A stretch of 43,984 nt of DNA from JADZAA01 sp039810485 (GTDB lineage: Bacteria > Bacteroidota > Ignavibacteria > Kapaibacteriales > UBA961): assembly GCA_039810485.1 (NCBI GenBank), contig JBDHXA010000014.1, positions 1-43,984 of the forward strand. The letters are read 5' to 3'. The translations under genes were made by a program, and so were the position numbers. Positions 1 to 8,033 of the stretch are shown here, in pieces. Under the pieces are notes generated by a model that was not told where the DNA came from, did not search any database, and was given only the letters and a program-made list of their open reading frames with translations. Within the stretch, counting starts at the first letter, position 1; the number at the start of each line of letters is the position of its first letter.

Positions 1-319
1 TTAGCAGTTTTACCTCTTTAAAGCTAATATCTACAAGATAGGGGAGAAACTATAAAAAACGTTTAGGACAGGATTGATAGGCGAATACAATATTTAAATT
101 AACATCTTGTAAATCTCTGTAAATAGTGAAAGCGAGGACTATGGCTCATTCATTGAAAAAAATACATTGATGCTGATTATAACAGCATAAAGCAGATATT
201 GGTAAAAGCATGAAGGATTATGCAAAAAGAGCCTTGCCACATAAGCGAAGGGATTGTACATTGTAAAATTCCTTTGCTTGTAGTACGTCGAAAGCAAAGT
301 TTCAACAATTTCTCGGATT
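1..319. other. Gene-free leader region
   Basis: No convincing coding region lies in these bases. The open frames crossing it on both strands run into the 320-2488 gene in other frames and resemble no family. The only local structure I see is a short hairpin at 170-188 (6-bp stem ATGCTG/CAGCAT, 7-base loop) without a following T-run, so it is not an obvious terminator. No exact TAnnTTTG promoter box was found. The region presumably holds the promoter of the downstream gene, but I cannot place it. Confidence 0.5.
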
Positions 320-2488
320 ATGCACTCGTATTCGCTGGGCGTTGCCGCTTCGTGGTTCTTCATCATTGCCTTAGTTCTTTCAGCCATCGCTTTTGCAGCT
401 TGGTCGTATTTTCGTACTGTTCCGCCAATATCACCCGCTCGCCGCATTACGCTGACAATATTGCGCTCTCTTGCAGTTTCTCTCTTGCTTTTTGCTTTGT
501 TTGAGCCGGTTCTTACGTTTGTATCCACTACATCCGATGCTCCTGAAGCAGGCATATTATTGGATAATTCTCAATCAATGACGATTGATGCCGGCGGTCA
601 TAACCGTCGCGAAGAGTTCCGCGAGGCATTGCAAAAAACAATTAAAGTAGCGCCGTTTGCTTGGATAGCGGCAAAATTCGACGATCGAACCAGCGCAATA
701 TCATCGCTGGATTCTGTCAACTTTACAGGCGGCAGCACAGATATGGGGAAATCGTTGGAATGGCTGCGCAAGGAATCAGGCGAGAAAAATATCCGCGCTG
801 CGCTGATGATAACCGATGGAGCTTTCAATACAGGCAACAACCCTATTTATGCCGCAGAAGAGCTTGGCTTTCCAGTGTATATCGTTGGCATTGGCGATTC
901 GACAGAGCCGAAAGATATTTCAGTGCAATCTTTGATAACCAATGAATTTGGCTCGCTCGACGCCGAATTGCCGGTAAATGTGTCTGTCAAATCAATCGGC
1001 TACGATGGGGAAGAGGCAAAGGTCATTCTTGCGGACAACGGAACGCCGATTAGCGAACAAACCATAAAATTACGCTCATCGCAGCAGTCATATCCTTTGG
1101 TGTTTGCCTACAAGCCTGCGGCCGAAGGAATCAGGAAGCTCACCGCAAGTATTGTGCCGCTGCATAATGAATTAACCGCAAAGAATAATAGTGCTTCCGC
1201 TTATATCCGCATTTCCAAGCAAAAACGCTCTATTTTTCTATTTGCTGGCGCTCCTTCGCCGGATATTACTTTCTTTCACGCTGCAGTTACAGAAGAGAAA
1301 AATACAAATCTTCAATTATTTGTGCAAAAGCAAGGAGCAGAATTTTACGCTCCGCCTCCGACTTCGCAGCAATTAGCTGAAGCGGAGTTAATTGTTTTCA
1401 TAGGTTTTCCAATTGCCTCCACATCGCAGGCAGTTCTCAATGAAATCAAAAAAGAGCTTGATCACGGCAAGCCGTTTCTTTTCATTGCCTCGCAACAGAC
1501 CGACTATTCGAAACTCAAACAATTTGAAGCATTTCTGCCGTTCACGATTTTATCTTCGCGTCAACAAGAATATCTTGCTTTTGTTGATGTAAAGCAGCAG
1601 AGCTTGGGTAATGTGCTGATGAAAATCAACGGTACAGAAGCCGATAACGATATATGGAATCAATTGCCGCCAATTTATCGAACCGAGACATTTGTGAAGA
1701 TGAAGCCCGAAGCAGAAATGCTGGCAAGCGTAAAAGTAAATTCGATGCCGATCGCCGAGCCAATGATATGCGCCCGCGATTTTCAGCAGTCAAAATCTGT
1801 TGCAATACTCGGATATGGATTATACAGATGGAAACTAATGGGCTTTGCGGCAGATCAAGCCAAAGGGCGAGCTATGCCTGACGTGTTCTCAACATTTATT
1901 GGAAATGCGCTTCGATGGCTTCAAGCTGATGAAAATAGAAAACAAGTGCGAATCAAAACAACGAAAAAGTTCTATGGCGCAAATGAAGTTGTCGAATTTA
2001 CAGCAGAAGTATATGACCGCTCTTTGTCGCCGATTGACAATGCAGAAGTGCGAATTGCCATAATTGGCGGAAAACAGCAAAAACGTGAAGTTCTCTTGCA
2101 ATCATACAGCAACGGGCGTTATGCCGCTCAAGTAGAAGGCATATCTGAGGGAGATTATTCATTCAATGGGGCCGCATTTCTTAATAAAGCGCTATTAGGC
2201 GCCGAAAACGGTCGTTTCAGCGTCGGAGGCGATGGTCTGGAATACCAAAACACGAGAATGAACGTCGAACTGCTGCGAACTATTGCAGCGCGCACTGGAG
2301 GAAAATTTTACACTCCGGAAACAGCAGGCGAATTTTTGAATGACCTTAAACACAATCCTTTATTTGTCGAACAAGTAATTACTCGGCGCAGCGAACTTGC
2401 TTTGTGGAATATGCCATGGATGCTGGGAGCGTCTCTGCTGTGCTTTGCACTTGAGTGGTTTTTGAGAAAACGCGCAGGGATGGTGTAA
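320..2488 (+). CDS. Membrane-anchored von Willebrand factor A domain protein
   Basis: A 722-residue protein with two N-terminal membrane segments (about residues 8-30 and 46-64), a von Willebrand A domain beginning near residue 78, and a C-terminal membrane segment near residue 700 followed by a basic tail. The metal-ion-dependent adhesion site looks complete: DNSQS starting at D82, a Thr in the GGSTDMG loop, and an Asp in ITDG. The middle part (SIFLFAGAP to the IVFIGFP region) resembles the glutamine-amidotransferase-like fold often fused to such domains in Bacteroidota; this is by resemblance only. The start is the ATG at 320, just before the first membrane segment. A role in envelope protein interaction is likely, but the partner is unknown. 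It stands alone, 187 bases before tyrS. Confidence 0.8.
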   Translation: MHSYSLGVAASWFFIIALVLSAIAFAAWSYFRTVPPISPARRITLTILRSLAVSLLLFALFEPVLTFVSTTSDAPEAGILLDNSQSMTIDAGGHNRREEFREALQKTIKVAPFAWIAAKFDDRTSAISSLDSVNFTGGSTDMGKSLEWLRKESGEKNIRAALMITDGAFNTGNNPIYAAEELGFPVYIVGIGDSTEPKDISVQSLITNEFGSLDAELPVNVSVKSIGYDGEEAKVILADNGTPISEQTIKLRSSQQSYPLVFAYKPAAEGIRKLTASIVPLHNELTAKNNSASAYIRISKQKRSIFLFAGAPSPDITFFHAAVTEEKNTNLQLFVQKQGAEFYAPPPTSQQLAEAELIVFIGFPIASTSQAVLNEIKKELDHGKPFLFIASQQTDYSKLKQFEAFLPFTILSSRQQEYLAFVDVKQQSLGNVLMKINGTEADNDIWNQLPPIYRTETFVKMKPEAEMLASVKVNSMPIAEPMICARDFQQSKSVAILGYGLYRWKLMGFAADQAKGRAMPDVFSTFIGNALRWLQADENRKQVRIKTTKKFYGANEVVEFTAEVYDRSLSPIDNAEVRIAIIGGKQQKREVLLQSYSNGRYAAQVEGISEGDYSFNGAAFLNKALLGAENGRFSVGGDGLEYQNTRMNVELLRTIAARTGGKFYTPETAGEFLNDLKHNPLFVEQVITRRSELALWNMPWMLGASLLCFALEWFLRKRAGMV

Positions 2489-2634
2489 TCAGCTTAGTTT
2501 GCCATTTTCTGAATATTCTTTTGCGAAGTGTTCGCTAAGATATTTCTTGCCGCAATCGCTTCTCACATTTTAAAAAATCTCTTCTTTTCTTTGCTTAGAA
2601 AACGTTCACAATTAATTCTTCTGCTCTTTTTGGT

Positions 2635-2642
2635 TATTTTTG
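2635..2642 (+). promoter_or_regulatory. Candidate Bacteroidota -7 box before tyrS
   Basis: TATTTTTG matches the TAnnTTTG -7 consensus exactly and lies 33 bases before the tyrS ATG. No TTTG -33 element is seen at the right spacing, so the call is tentative. If real, transcription starts near 2649, which excludes the in-frame TTG at 2640 as the translation start. Confidence 0.35.
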
Positions 2643-2675
2643 CAGAAAAATTACCACAAAATTGACTTCAACTTG

Positions 2676-3890
2676 ATGTTTCCACCGCTAAACGAACAAA
2701 TGGATGTTATTCGCGCAGGCGCTGCGGAAATACTCCCCGAAGATGAAATTGTAAAAAAAGTAGAGCGATCGCTCAAAACAGTAAAACCGCTAGTAGTCAA
2801 ACTCGGGTGCGATCCCAGCCGTCCAGATTTGCATATAGGCCATGCAGTCGTTTTGCGCAAGCTCCGACAATTTCAGGATTTAGGTCATCAGGCAATTTTA
2901 ATTATCGGTGATTTTACCGGTATGATTGGCGACCCGACTGGAAAATCAAAAACACGTCCGCCATTGACTTTAGAGGAAACACGAACAAACGGAAAATCAT
3001 ATTTCGATCAAGCTTCCAAAGTTTTGTCGTTGGACCGGTTGCAAATGACCTATAATTCCGAATGGCTTGATGAAATGAGCTTTCAGGATGTCGTAAAACT
3101 AGCGGGAAAATTTACGGTTGCTCAGATGCTGGAGCGCGATGATTTCAGCAAACGCTATCGCGGCGGAGAGCCAATCGGCATACATGAATTTCTTTATCCT
3201 CTTGCGCAGGCCATTGATTCGGTGGCAATTAAATCAGATATAGAACTTGGCGGCACAGATCAGAAATTTAATCTTATTGTAGGTCGTGAAATTCAGCGCG
3301 AATTTCAAGTTGAGCCGCAGGGCATAGTCCTAATGCCAATACTTGAAGGCACTGACGGAGTTGAAAAAATGAGCAAATCACTTGGGAACTACATAGGATT
3401 ATCGGATACTCCCAAAGATATGTTTGGCAAGGTCATGTCAATTCCCGATACGCTCATAGCACGGTATTATTTATATGCTGCCAACGCCTCGCCAGAAGAA
3501 GCCAAGCGCGTAGAACAAGAATTATCTGACGGCACCCTGCATCCGCGAGCTGCAAAAGTAGACGTTGCAAAAAGAGTTGTGCGCCTTTATCATGGCGATA
3601 AGGCGGCAGATGCTGCTTTTGATGAGTTTGAACGAATTTTTGTAAAAAAAGAAATGCCTGATGAAATAGACGAAATTTCGATCTCCTTGCCCAATCCTTC
3701 TACCATTGCAGATATAATATTTGCAGCAGGATTAGCCGCCTCTAAAGGTGAAGCACGCCGCTTGATTGAGGGCGGTGGCGTGCGTGTAGACGGTGAAAAA
3801 ATAAATGACGCCCGACAAAAAATAACGCTTGTCAAGTCCGCATTGTTCAAGATTGGAAAATTGAAATTTGCTCGTATTACTCTTCAATAA
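2676..3890 (+). CDS. tyrS: Tyrosine--tRNA ligase
   Basis: Class I tyrosyl-tRNA synthetase, cytoplasmic; it activates tyrosine with ATP and charges tRNA-Tyr. The catalytic Rossmann domain carries the HIGH signature in PDLHIGH and the KMSKS loop in VEKMSKS. The C-terminal S4 RNA-binding domain is visible around GEARRLIEGGGVRVDG. The length (404 residues) fits the longer bacterial type (TyrZ-like, with CDPSRPDLHIGH). The open frame extends to a TTG at 2640, but I chose the ATG at 2676 because MFPPLNEQ matches the usual N-terminus and a candidate promoter box overlaps the TTG. recX follows after 12 bases, so the two are probably co-transcribed. Confidence 0.96.
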   Translation: MFPPLNEQMDVIRAGAAEILPEDEIVKKVERSLKTVKPLVVKLGCDPSRPDLHIGHAVVLRKLRQFQDLGHQAILIIGDFTGMIGDPTGKSKTRPPLTLEETRTNGKSYFDQASKVLSLDRLQMTYNSEWLDEMSFQDVVKLAGKFTVAQMLERDDFSKRYRGGEPIGIHEFLYPLAQAIDSVAIKSDIELGGTDQKFNLIVGREIQREFQVEPQGIVLMPILEGTDGVEKMSKSLGNYIGLSDTPKDMFGKVMSIPDTLIARYYLYAANASPEEAKRVEQELSDGTLHPRAAKVDVAKRVVRLYHGDKAADAAFDEFERIFVKKEMPDEIDEISISLPNPSTIADIIFAAGLAASKGEARRLIEGGGVRVDGEKINDARQKITLVKSALFKIGKLKFARITLQ

Positions 3891-3902
3891 TTATAAAATA
3901 TT

Positions 3903-4532
3903 ATGGCAACTGTAATTTCTATTGTTAAAAAACGCGGTCGCACGGACGGCTGCATTGTAACGCTCGATAATGGTGATACCATAGAATGTTCAATTGATCT
4001 CATCACCAAATTCAATATCGTAAAAAAAGAAGAGATAACCGAAGAAACGTTAGCTGCCATAGCAGAAGAACAGCGAATAATGGGAGCAAAACAAGCCGCG
4101 ATTGCTTATGTTATGACAAAATCAAGAACTTCGGCTCAGATCAGAAAAAAACTAACCGACAAGGGCTTTTCACCTGATGATGTTGAAAAGGCGGTTATAT
4201 TTTTAAAGGAATTTAATTACATTAACGATGTAACTTTTTCAGTGGCTTTTATCACTGATTTTCTCAAACGAAAGCAGGTCGGAAAATCGCGGTTGGTTGC
4301 TGAATTGAAAAAGCGTGGCATTTCGCCAGAAGATATAAAATCGGCAATTGTGCAGATATTTCCGGAAGACGACACCATGACAATGGCTCGCGATACTGCC
4401 GTTAAAAAATTAAGAACTGTTCGTCATAAAACCATTGACAAACAGCGAAGCACAGTTGTTTCATTCTTAGCGAGGCAAGGTTTTGGCTGGGACGTTATCC
4501 GAAAAATCATCGAAGAATTAAAATTAAATTAA
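3903..4532 (+). CDS. recX: Regulatory protein RecX
   Basis: A 209-residue protein of the RecX family, which binds RecA filaments and modulates recombination and the SOS response in the cytoplasm. The family's tandem three-helix repeats can be seen: a repeat with SAQIRKKLTDKGF and VEKAVIFLKEFNYIND, a second with LVAELKKRGISPEDIKSAI, and a C-terminal one with VVSFLARQGFGWDVIRKIIEE. An N-terminal segment of about 60 residues precedes the repeats, as in other Bacteroidota members. It is separated from recA here and sits directly behind tyrS, so translation or transcription with tyrS is likely. Confidence 0.88.
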   Translation: MATVISIVKKRGRTDGCIVTLDNGDTIECSIDLITKFNIVKKEEITEETLAAIAEEQRIMGAKQAAIAYVMTKSRTSAQIRKKLTDKGFSPDDVEKAVIFLKEFNYINDVTFSVAFITDFLKRKQVGKSRLVAELKKRGISPEDIKSAIVQIFPEDDTMTMARDTAVKKLRTVRHKTIDKQRSTVVSFLARQGFGWDVIRKIIEELKLN

Positions 4533-4662
4533 AATATAAATAATTCTGCCTACTTGCATAAAATAATCTGACCGATCAACGCATATACAATCTATTCCTC
4601 CTTATTGTTTATAGAAAAAAATGTTGATAAATATATTGCTTATAGCCGTTTATGATCATAAT

Positions 4663-4670
4663 TACTTTTG
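4663..4670 (+). promoter_or_regulatory. Candidate -7 box before pyrE
   Basis: TACTTTTG matches TAnnTTTG exactly and ends 11 bases before the pyrE ATG at 4682. A TTG lies at 4636-4638, 24 bases upstream, which is longer than the usual spacing of about 20. If used, the messenger would have an almost absent 5' leader. Confidence 0.35.
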
Positions 4671-4681
4671 TAAAATAATTC

Positions 4682-5218
4682 ATGACAAATGACAGACAAA
4701 AACTTGCCAAATCTGTCTATGATGTAGCGCATTTAACAGGTACGTTTTCACTTCGTTCCGGGAAAATAAGCAATGTCTATTTCGACAAATATCAATTTGA
4801 GAGCCGGCCGCAGCTTCTCAATGAAATTGCGCGGGAAATGACTAAAATTCTTCCAACCGAAACTGAACTGCTAGCTGGTTTGGAAATGGGAGGCATTCCT
4901 ATTGCAACCGCCATTTCACTGCAAACAGGATTGCACGTTGCCTTTGTAAGAAAAAAAGCAAAAGAATACGGGACAATGCGTGTTTCCGAAGGTGCTGATA
5001 TTCACAATAAAAAAATTGTGATAGTAGAGGACGTAATCACCAGCGGAGGTCAAGTTTTGCTAAGTGCACAGGAAATGCGCTCTCTTGGCGCAAATATACT
5101 TGGCTGCGTATGTGTGATTGACCGCGAATCTGGCGGTCGCGAGGCGCTTTCCGGCGCGAATATTCCATTGCGGAGTTTATTTACCATGAGCGAATTGCAA
5201 ACTGCATCAGGTTTATGA
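4682..5218 (+). CDS. pyrE: Orotate phosphoribosyltransferase
   Basis: Cytoplasmic enzyme that transfers ribose-5-phosphate from PRPP to orotate, giving orotidine monophosphate in pyrimidine synthesis. The PRPP-binding signature IVIVEDVITSGGQ is intact, as is the basic catalytic loop RKKAKEYGT. At 178 residues it is shorter than the E. coli enzyme but within the range for the family. Its TGA stop overlaps the ATG of the downstream dehydrogenase (ATGA, 4 bases), indicating translational coupling. No other pyrimidine gene is in the window. Confidence 0.94.
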   Translation: MTNDRQKLAKSVYDVAHLTGTFSLRSGKISNVYFDKYQFESRPQLLNEIAREMTKILPTETELLAGLEMGGIPIATAISLQTGLHVAFVRKKAKEYGTMRVSEGADIHNKKIVIVEDVITSGGQVLLSAQEMRSLGANILGCVCVIDRESGGREALSGANIPLRSLFTMSELQTASGL

Positions 5219-8022
5219 CAGATGAATTGCTTCGTAATGAATTATGCTCCATTTGCAGCCCCGAAAATGTGGCATCCTCGCTTATTGTTCGCTTGGCTTA
5301 TTCACGCGATGCAAGCAGCTATAGCATGGTTCCTCGCGCCATTGTCCGACCCGACACACTAAAGCACATTATTCAACTTTTTGATTGGTCTGTTAAAAGG
5401 AAGATCGCTCTGACATTTCGCGCTGCCGGTACAAGTTTGTCCGGTCAATCCGTGGGCGATGGCATAATTATAGAAATAGCAAGAAAATGGCGTGAATTTG
5501 AGGTATTGGATAACGGGCTTCGCATTCGCGCTCAGCCCGGAATAATTGCTGGCAGATTGAATGCGATACTCAAACCGTACAGCCGCAAATTAGGACCCGA
5601 TCCAGCTTCTGTTAATACTTGCACAATAGGCGGCATTCTTGCTAATAATTCAAGTGGAATGTGCTGTGGAGTGCAAGAAAACAGCTATCACACCGTAGAA
5701 TCGCTTGCATTTCTTTTGCCGGATGGCACATTTGTCAATACAGCGAATAATGATGCTGATGATCGCCTGCAAAAGGACAATCCTTTGTTGTACGAAGGCA
5801 TTGCATTACTTCGTCAAGAAATTCTCTCTGACAGTTCTTTGTGTGAACTAATACGACGTAAGTACCAGATAAAAAATACGATAGGTTACTCGCTTAATGC
5901 TTTTCTTGATGCTGAAAAACCGACCGATATTTTAGCAAAGCTATTTATTGGCTCTGAAGGCACGCTCGGTTTTATCGCAGAAGCAACTTTTCGAACTATT
6001 GCCGACAAACAATTCAAGTCAACGGCAATGCTATACTTTGCAGATGTTCCTGCTGCGTGTAGAGCGATTGTCCCGCTGCAAAAAGCTAGAGCGACAGCAA
6101 TAGAACTGATGGACAGATCAGCATTGCGTTCTGTAGAGGATGCGACGGATTCGCCTGCAACGATTCGTTCACTGCCAAAAACGGCTGCTGCTTTGCTAAT
6201 TGAATTTCAGGCAAATACGAAAGATGAATTAGATTATCTTGAAAAACAAGGAAAAACCGCTTTTGCTTTATTTAATACGCTGCATCCGGTTTCATTTACT
6301 CGCGATGTCAAAGAGCAGAATGCTTTATGGAAAATAAGAAAGGGAATGCTGCCGACTATCGGCGCAACGCGAAATTCTGGCACGGGGCTTATTAATGAAG
6401 ATATTGCGTTTCCGATTGAAAAACTAGCTGATGCGGTAAGCGATTTGCAGATAATATTTCAACGTTTTGGCTATGAACAGGCAATAATTTTTGGACATGC
6501 CAAAGACGGAAACTTACATTTTGTGCTAACACAAAAATTTGACACCGATGAAGATATCGCAAAGTTTGATGCTCTGATGCAGGAAGTTGCCTCGTTAGTC
6601 ATTGATAAATATGGAGGTTCATTCAAAGCGGAGCATGGAACTGGCCGAAATGCAGCACCGTTCGTAGAAAAAGAGTGGGGCGCAAAGTTGTATGAGATTA
6701 TGAAGCGACTTAAATCGCTGATTGATCCGCATAATATTCTCAATCCCGGAATTATCCTCAACGACGATCCGAAAGCGCATGTCCGTTTTGTAAAGACATA
6801 TCCAAAAGTTGATCCGTTAGTTGATAAATGCATCGAATGCGGTTTTTGCGAATTGCATTGTCCAAGTCGTGATTTAACTCTTACTCCGCGTCATCGTATT
6901 ATAATTCAACGTGAAATATCAGCAGCCATTGCAAATGGTGACAGGCAAAAGGCATCAGAATTAGAACAAGATTTTTTATATGCGGGAATTGAGACATGCG
7001 CAACTGACGGCATGTGCGGAGTGGCATGTCCTGTTGGTATAGACACCGGAGAATATATCAAAAAATTACGTCAGAAATCACATTCTGCAATGTCACATAA
7101 ATCTGCTGATTTTATAGCGCGTAATTTTGGATTAGCATTGCGATTTGTGCGATTAGGTATATCTTTGGGTCATGCTCAAGCAAAGATATTAGGCAATAAA
7201 TCGGTAATATCACTAACTAAAAAACTTAAAATTTTACATAAATCAATTCCTCAATGGAATAGCTCGCTAACATCAGCGCCTAAGCAACGTTATCTCGAAT
7301 ACAACAATGCAGAAGTTGTTTATTTTCCTTCGTGCATAGGGCGAATGCTTGGAAAAAATGTGGAAGGGGAACTTCAAGAAATTGTGCTCCAGCTTTGCAA
7401 TCGTGCTGGAATAACGGTAAAACTGCCGCATGAAGCTTTTTCTTTATGCTGCGGGCTTCCTTTTTCTTCAAAGGGTTATGACGAAGCGTCAAAAATTGCA
7501 AAAATAAATATGGAAAATGCCGTTGAGCGATGGACAAATGGTGGTAAAATACCAATAATTTTAGATGCAAATTCATGTTCTCATTCACTAAAAAATTATG
7601 ATTTTTCTCAAAAATATAAAATGTATGATGTCATTGAGCTTGCAGCCAATGCGCTTATGCCAAGATTAAATCCAGTAAAACTGCCTAAAAAAGTTGCGCT
7701 TCATCCAACATGCTCAGCTATTCGATCGGGCATTGCTAATTATTTTGAAATAATAGCTAAAGCGTGTGCGGAAGAAGTGTTTATGCCGATTTCGACCGGT
7801 TGCTGCGGATTTGCCGGCGACCGAGGATTTATTGCTCCGGAACTGCCTGAAAGCGCGACTTTAGATGAAGCGCATGACGTGCGTATGGCAGAATGTTCCA
7901 ATGGTTATTCGGGTAATATAACCTGTGAAATTGCTATGTCGGAAGCGACAGGCATACAATATCGCTCCATTCTTTATTTGCTTGAAGAGGCAACGCGCGA
8001 TACAAATTTGCATTCACCATAA
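5215..8022 (+). CDS. FAD/Fe-S D-lactate or D-2-hydroxyacid dehydrogenase
   Basis: A 935-residue oxidoreductase with, in order, an FAD-binding type 4 domain (residues about 40-250, including the GTSLSGQS and GGILANNSSG segments), an FAD-oxidase C-terminal domain with GHAKDGNLH and EHGTGRN, a ferredoxin-like segment from about C538 (CIECGFCELHC, then CATDGMCGVACP), and two cysteine-rich CCG motifs (LCCGLPFSS, GCCGFAGDRG). This one-chain arrangement matches Shewanella Dld-II and E. coli YdiJ-type enzymes, which oxidise D-lactate or D-2-hydroxyglutarate and pass electrons to quinone at the inner membrane. Substrate cannot be decided from sequence alone. It is translationally coupled to pyrE and followed by an ATPase after 11 bases. 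Confidence 0.9.
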   Translation: MTDELLRNELCSICSPENVASSLIVRLAYSRDASSYSMVPRAIVRPDTLKHIIQLFDWSVKRKIALTFRAAGTSLSGQSVGDGIIIEIARKWREFEVLDNGLRIRAQPGIIAGRLNAILKPYSRKLGPDPASVNTCTIGGILANNSSGMCCGVQENSYHTVESLAFLLPDGTFVNTANNDADDRLQKDNPLLYEGIALLRQEILSDSSLCELIRRKYQIKNTIGYSLNAFLDAEKPTDILAKLFIGSEGTLGFIAEATFRTIADKQFKSTAMLYFADVPAACRAIVPLQKARATAIELMDRSALRSVEDATDSPATIRSLPKTAAALLIEFQANTKDELDYLEKQGKTAFALFNTLHPVSFTRDVKEQNALWKIRKGMLPTIGATRNSGTGLINEDIAFPIEKLADAVSDLQIIFQRFGYEQAIIFGHAKDGNLHFVLTQKFDTDEDIAKFDALMQEVASLVIDKYGGSFKAEHGTGRNAAPFVEKEWGAKLYEIMKRLKSLIDPHNILNPGIILNDDPKAHVRFVKTYPKVDPLVDKCIECGFCELHCPSRDLTLTPRHRIIIQREISAAIANGDRQKASELEQDFLYAGIETCATDGMCGVACPVGIDTGEYIKKLRQKSHSAMSHKSADFIARNFGLALRFVRLGISLGHAQAKILGNKSVISLTKKLKILHKSIPQWNSSLTSAPKQRYLEYNNAEVVYFPSCIGRMLGKNVEGELQEIVLQLCNRAGITVKLPHEAFSLCCGLPFSSKGYDEASKIAKINMENAVERWTNGGKIPIILDANSCSHSLKNYDFSQKYKMYDVIELAANALMPRLNPVKLPKKVALHPTCSAIRSGIANYFEIIAKACAEEVFMPISTGCCGFAGDRGFIAPELPESATLDEAHDVRMAECSNGYSGNITCEIAMSEATGIQYRSILYLLEEATRDTNLHSP

Positions 8023-8033
8023 GTAATAGAAAT

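Noticed and set aside
139..555. Minus-strand open frame of 138 codons and an overlapping plus-strand one at 220-504
   Set aside because: Both overlap the start of the VWA gene in other frames, resemble no family and have biased composition typical of shadow frames.
2525..2545. Short hairpin GCGAA/TTCGC after the VWA gene
   Set aside because: Only a 5-bp stem with a 3-base loop and no following T-run, so not a convincing terminator.
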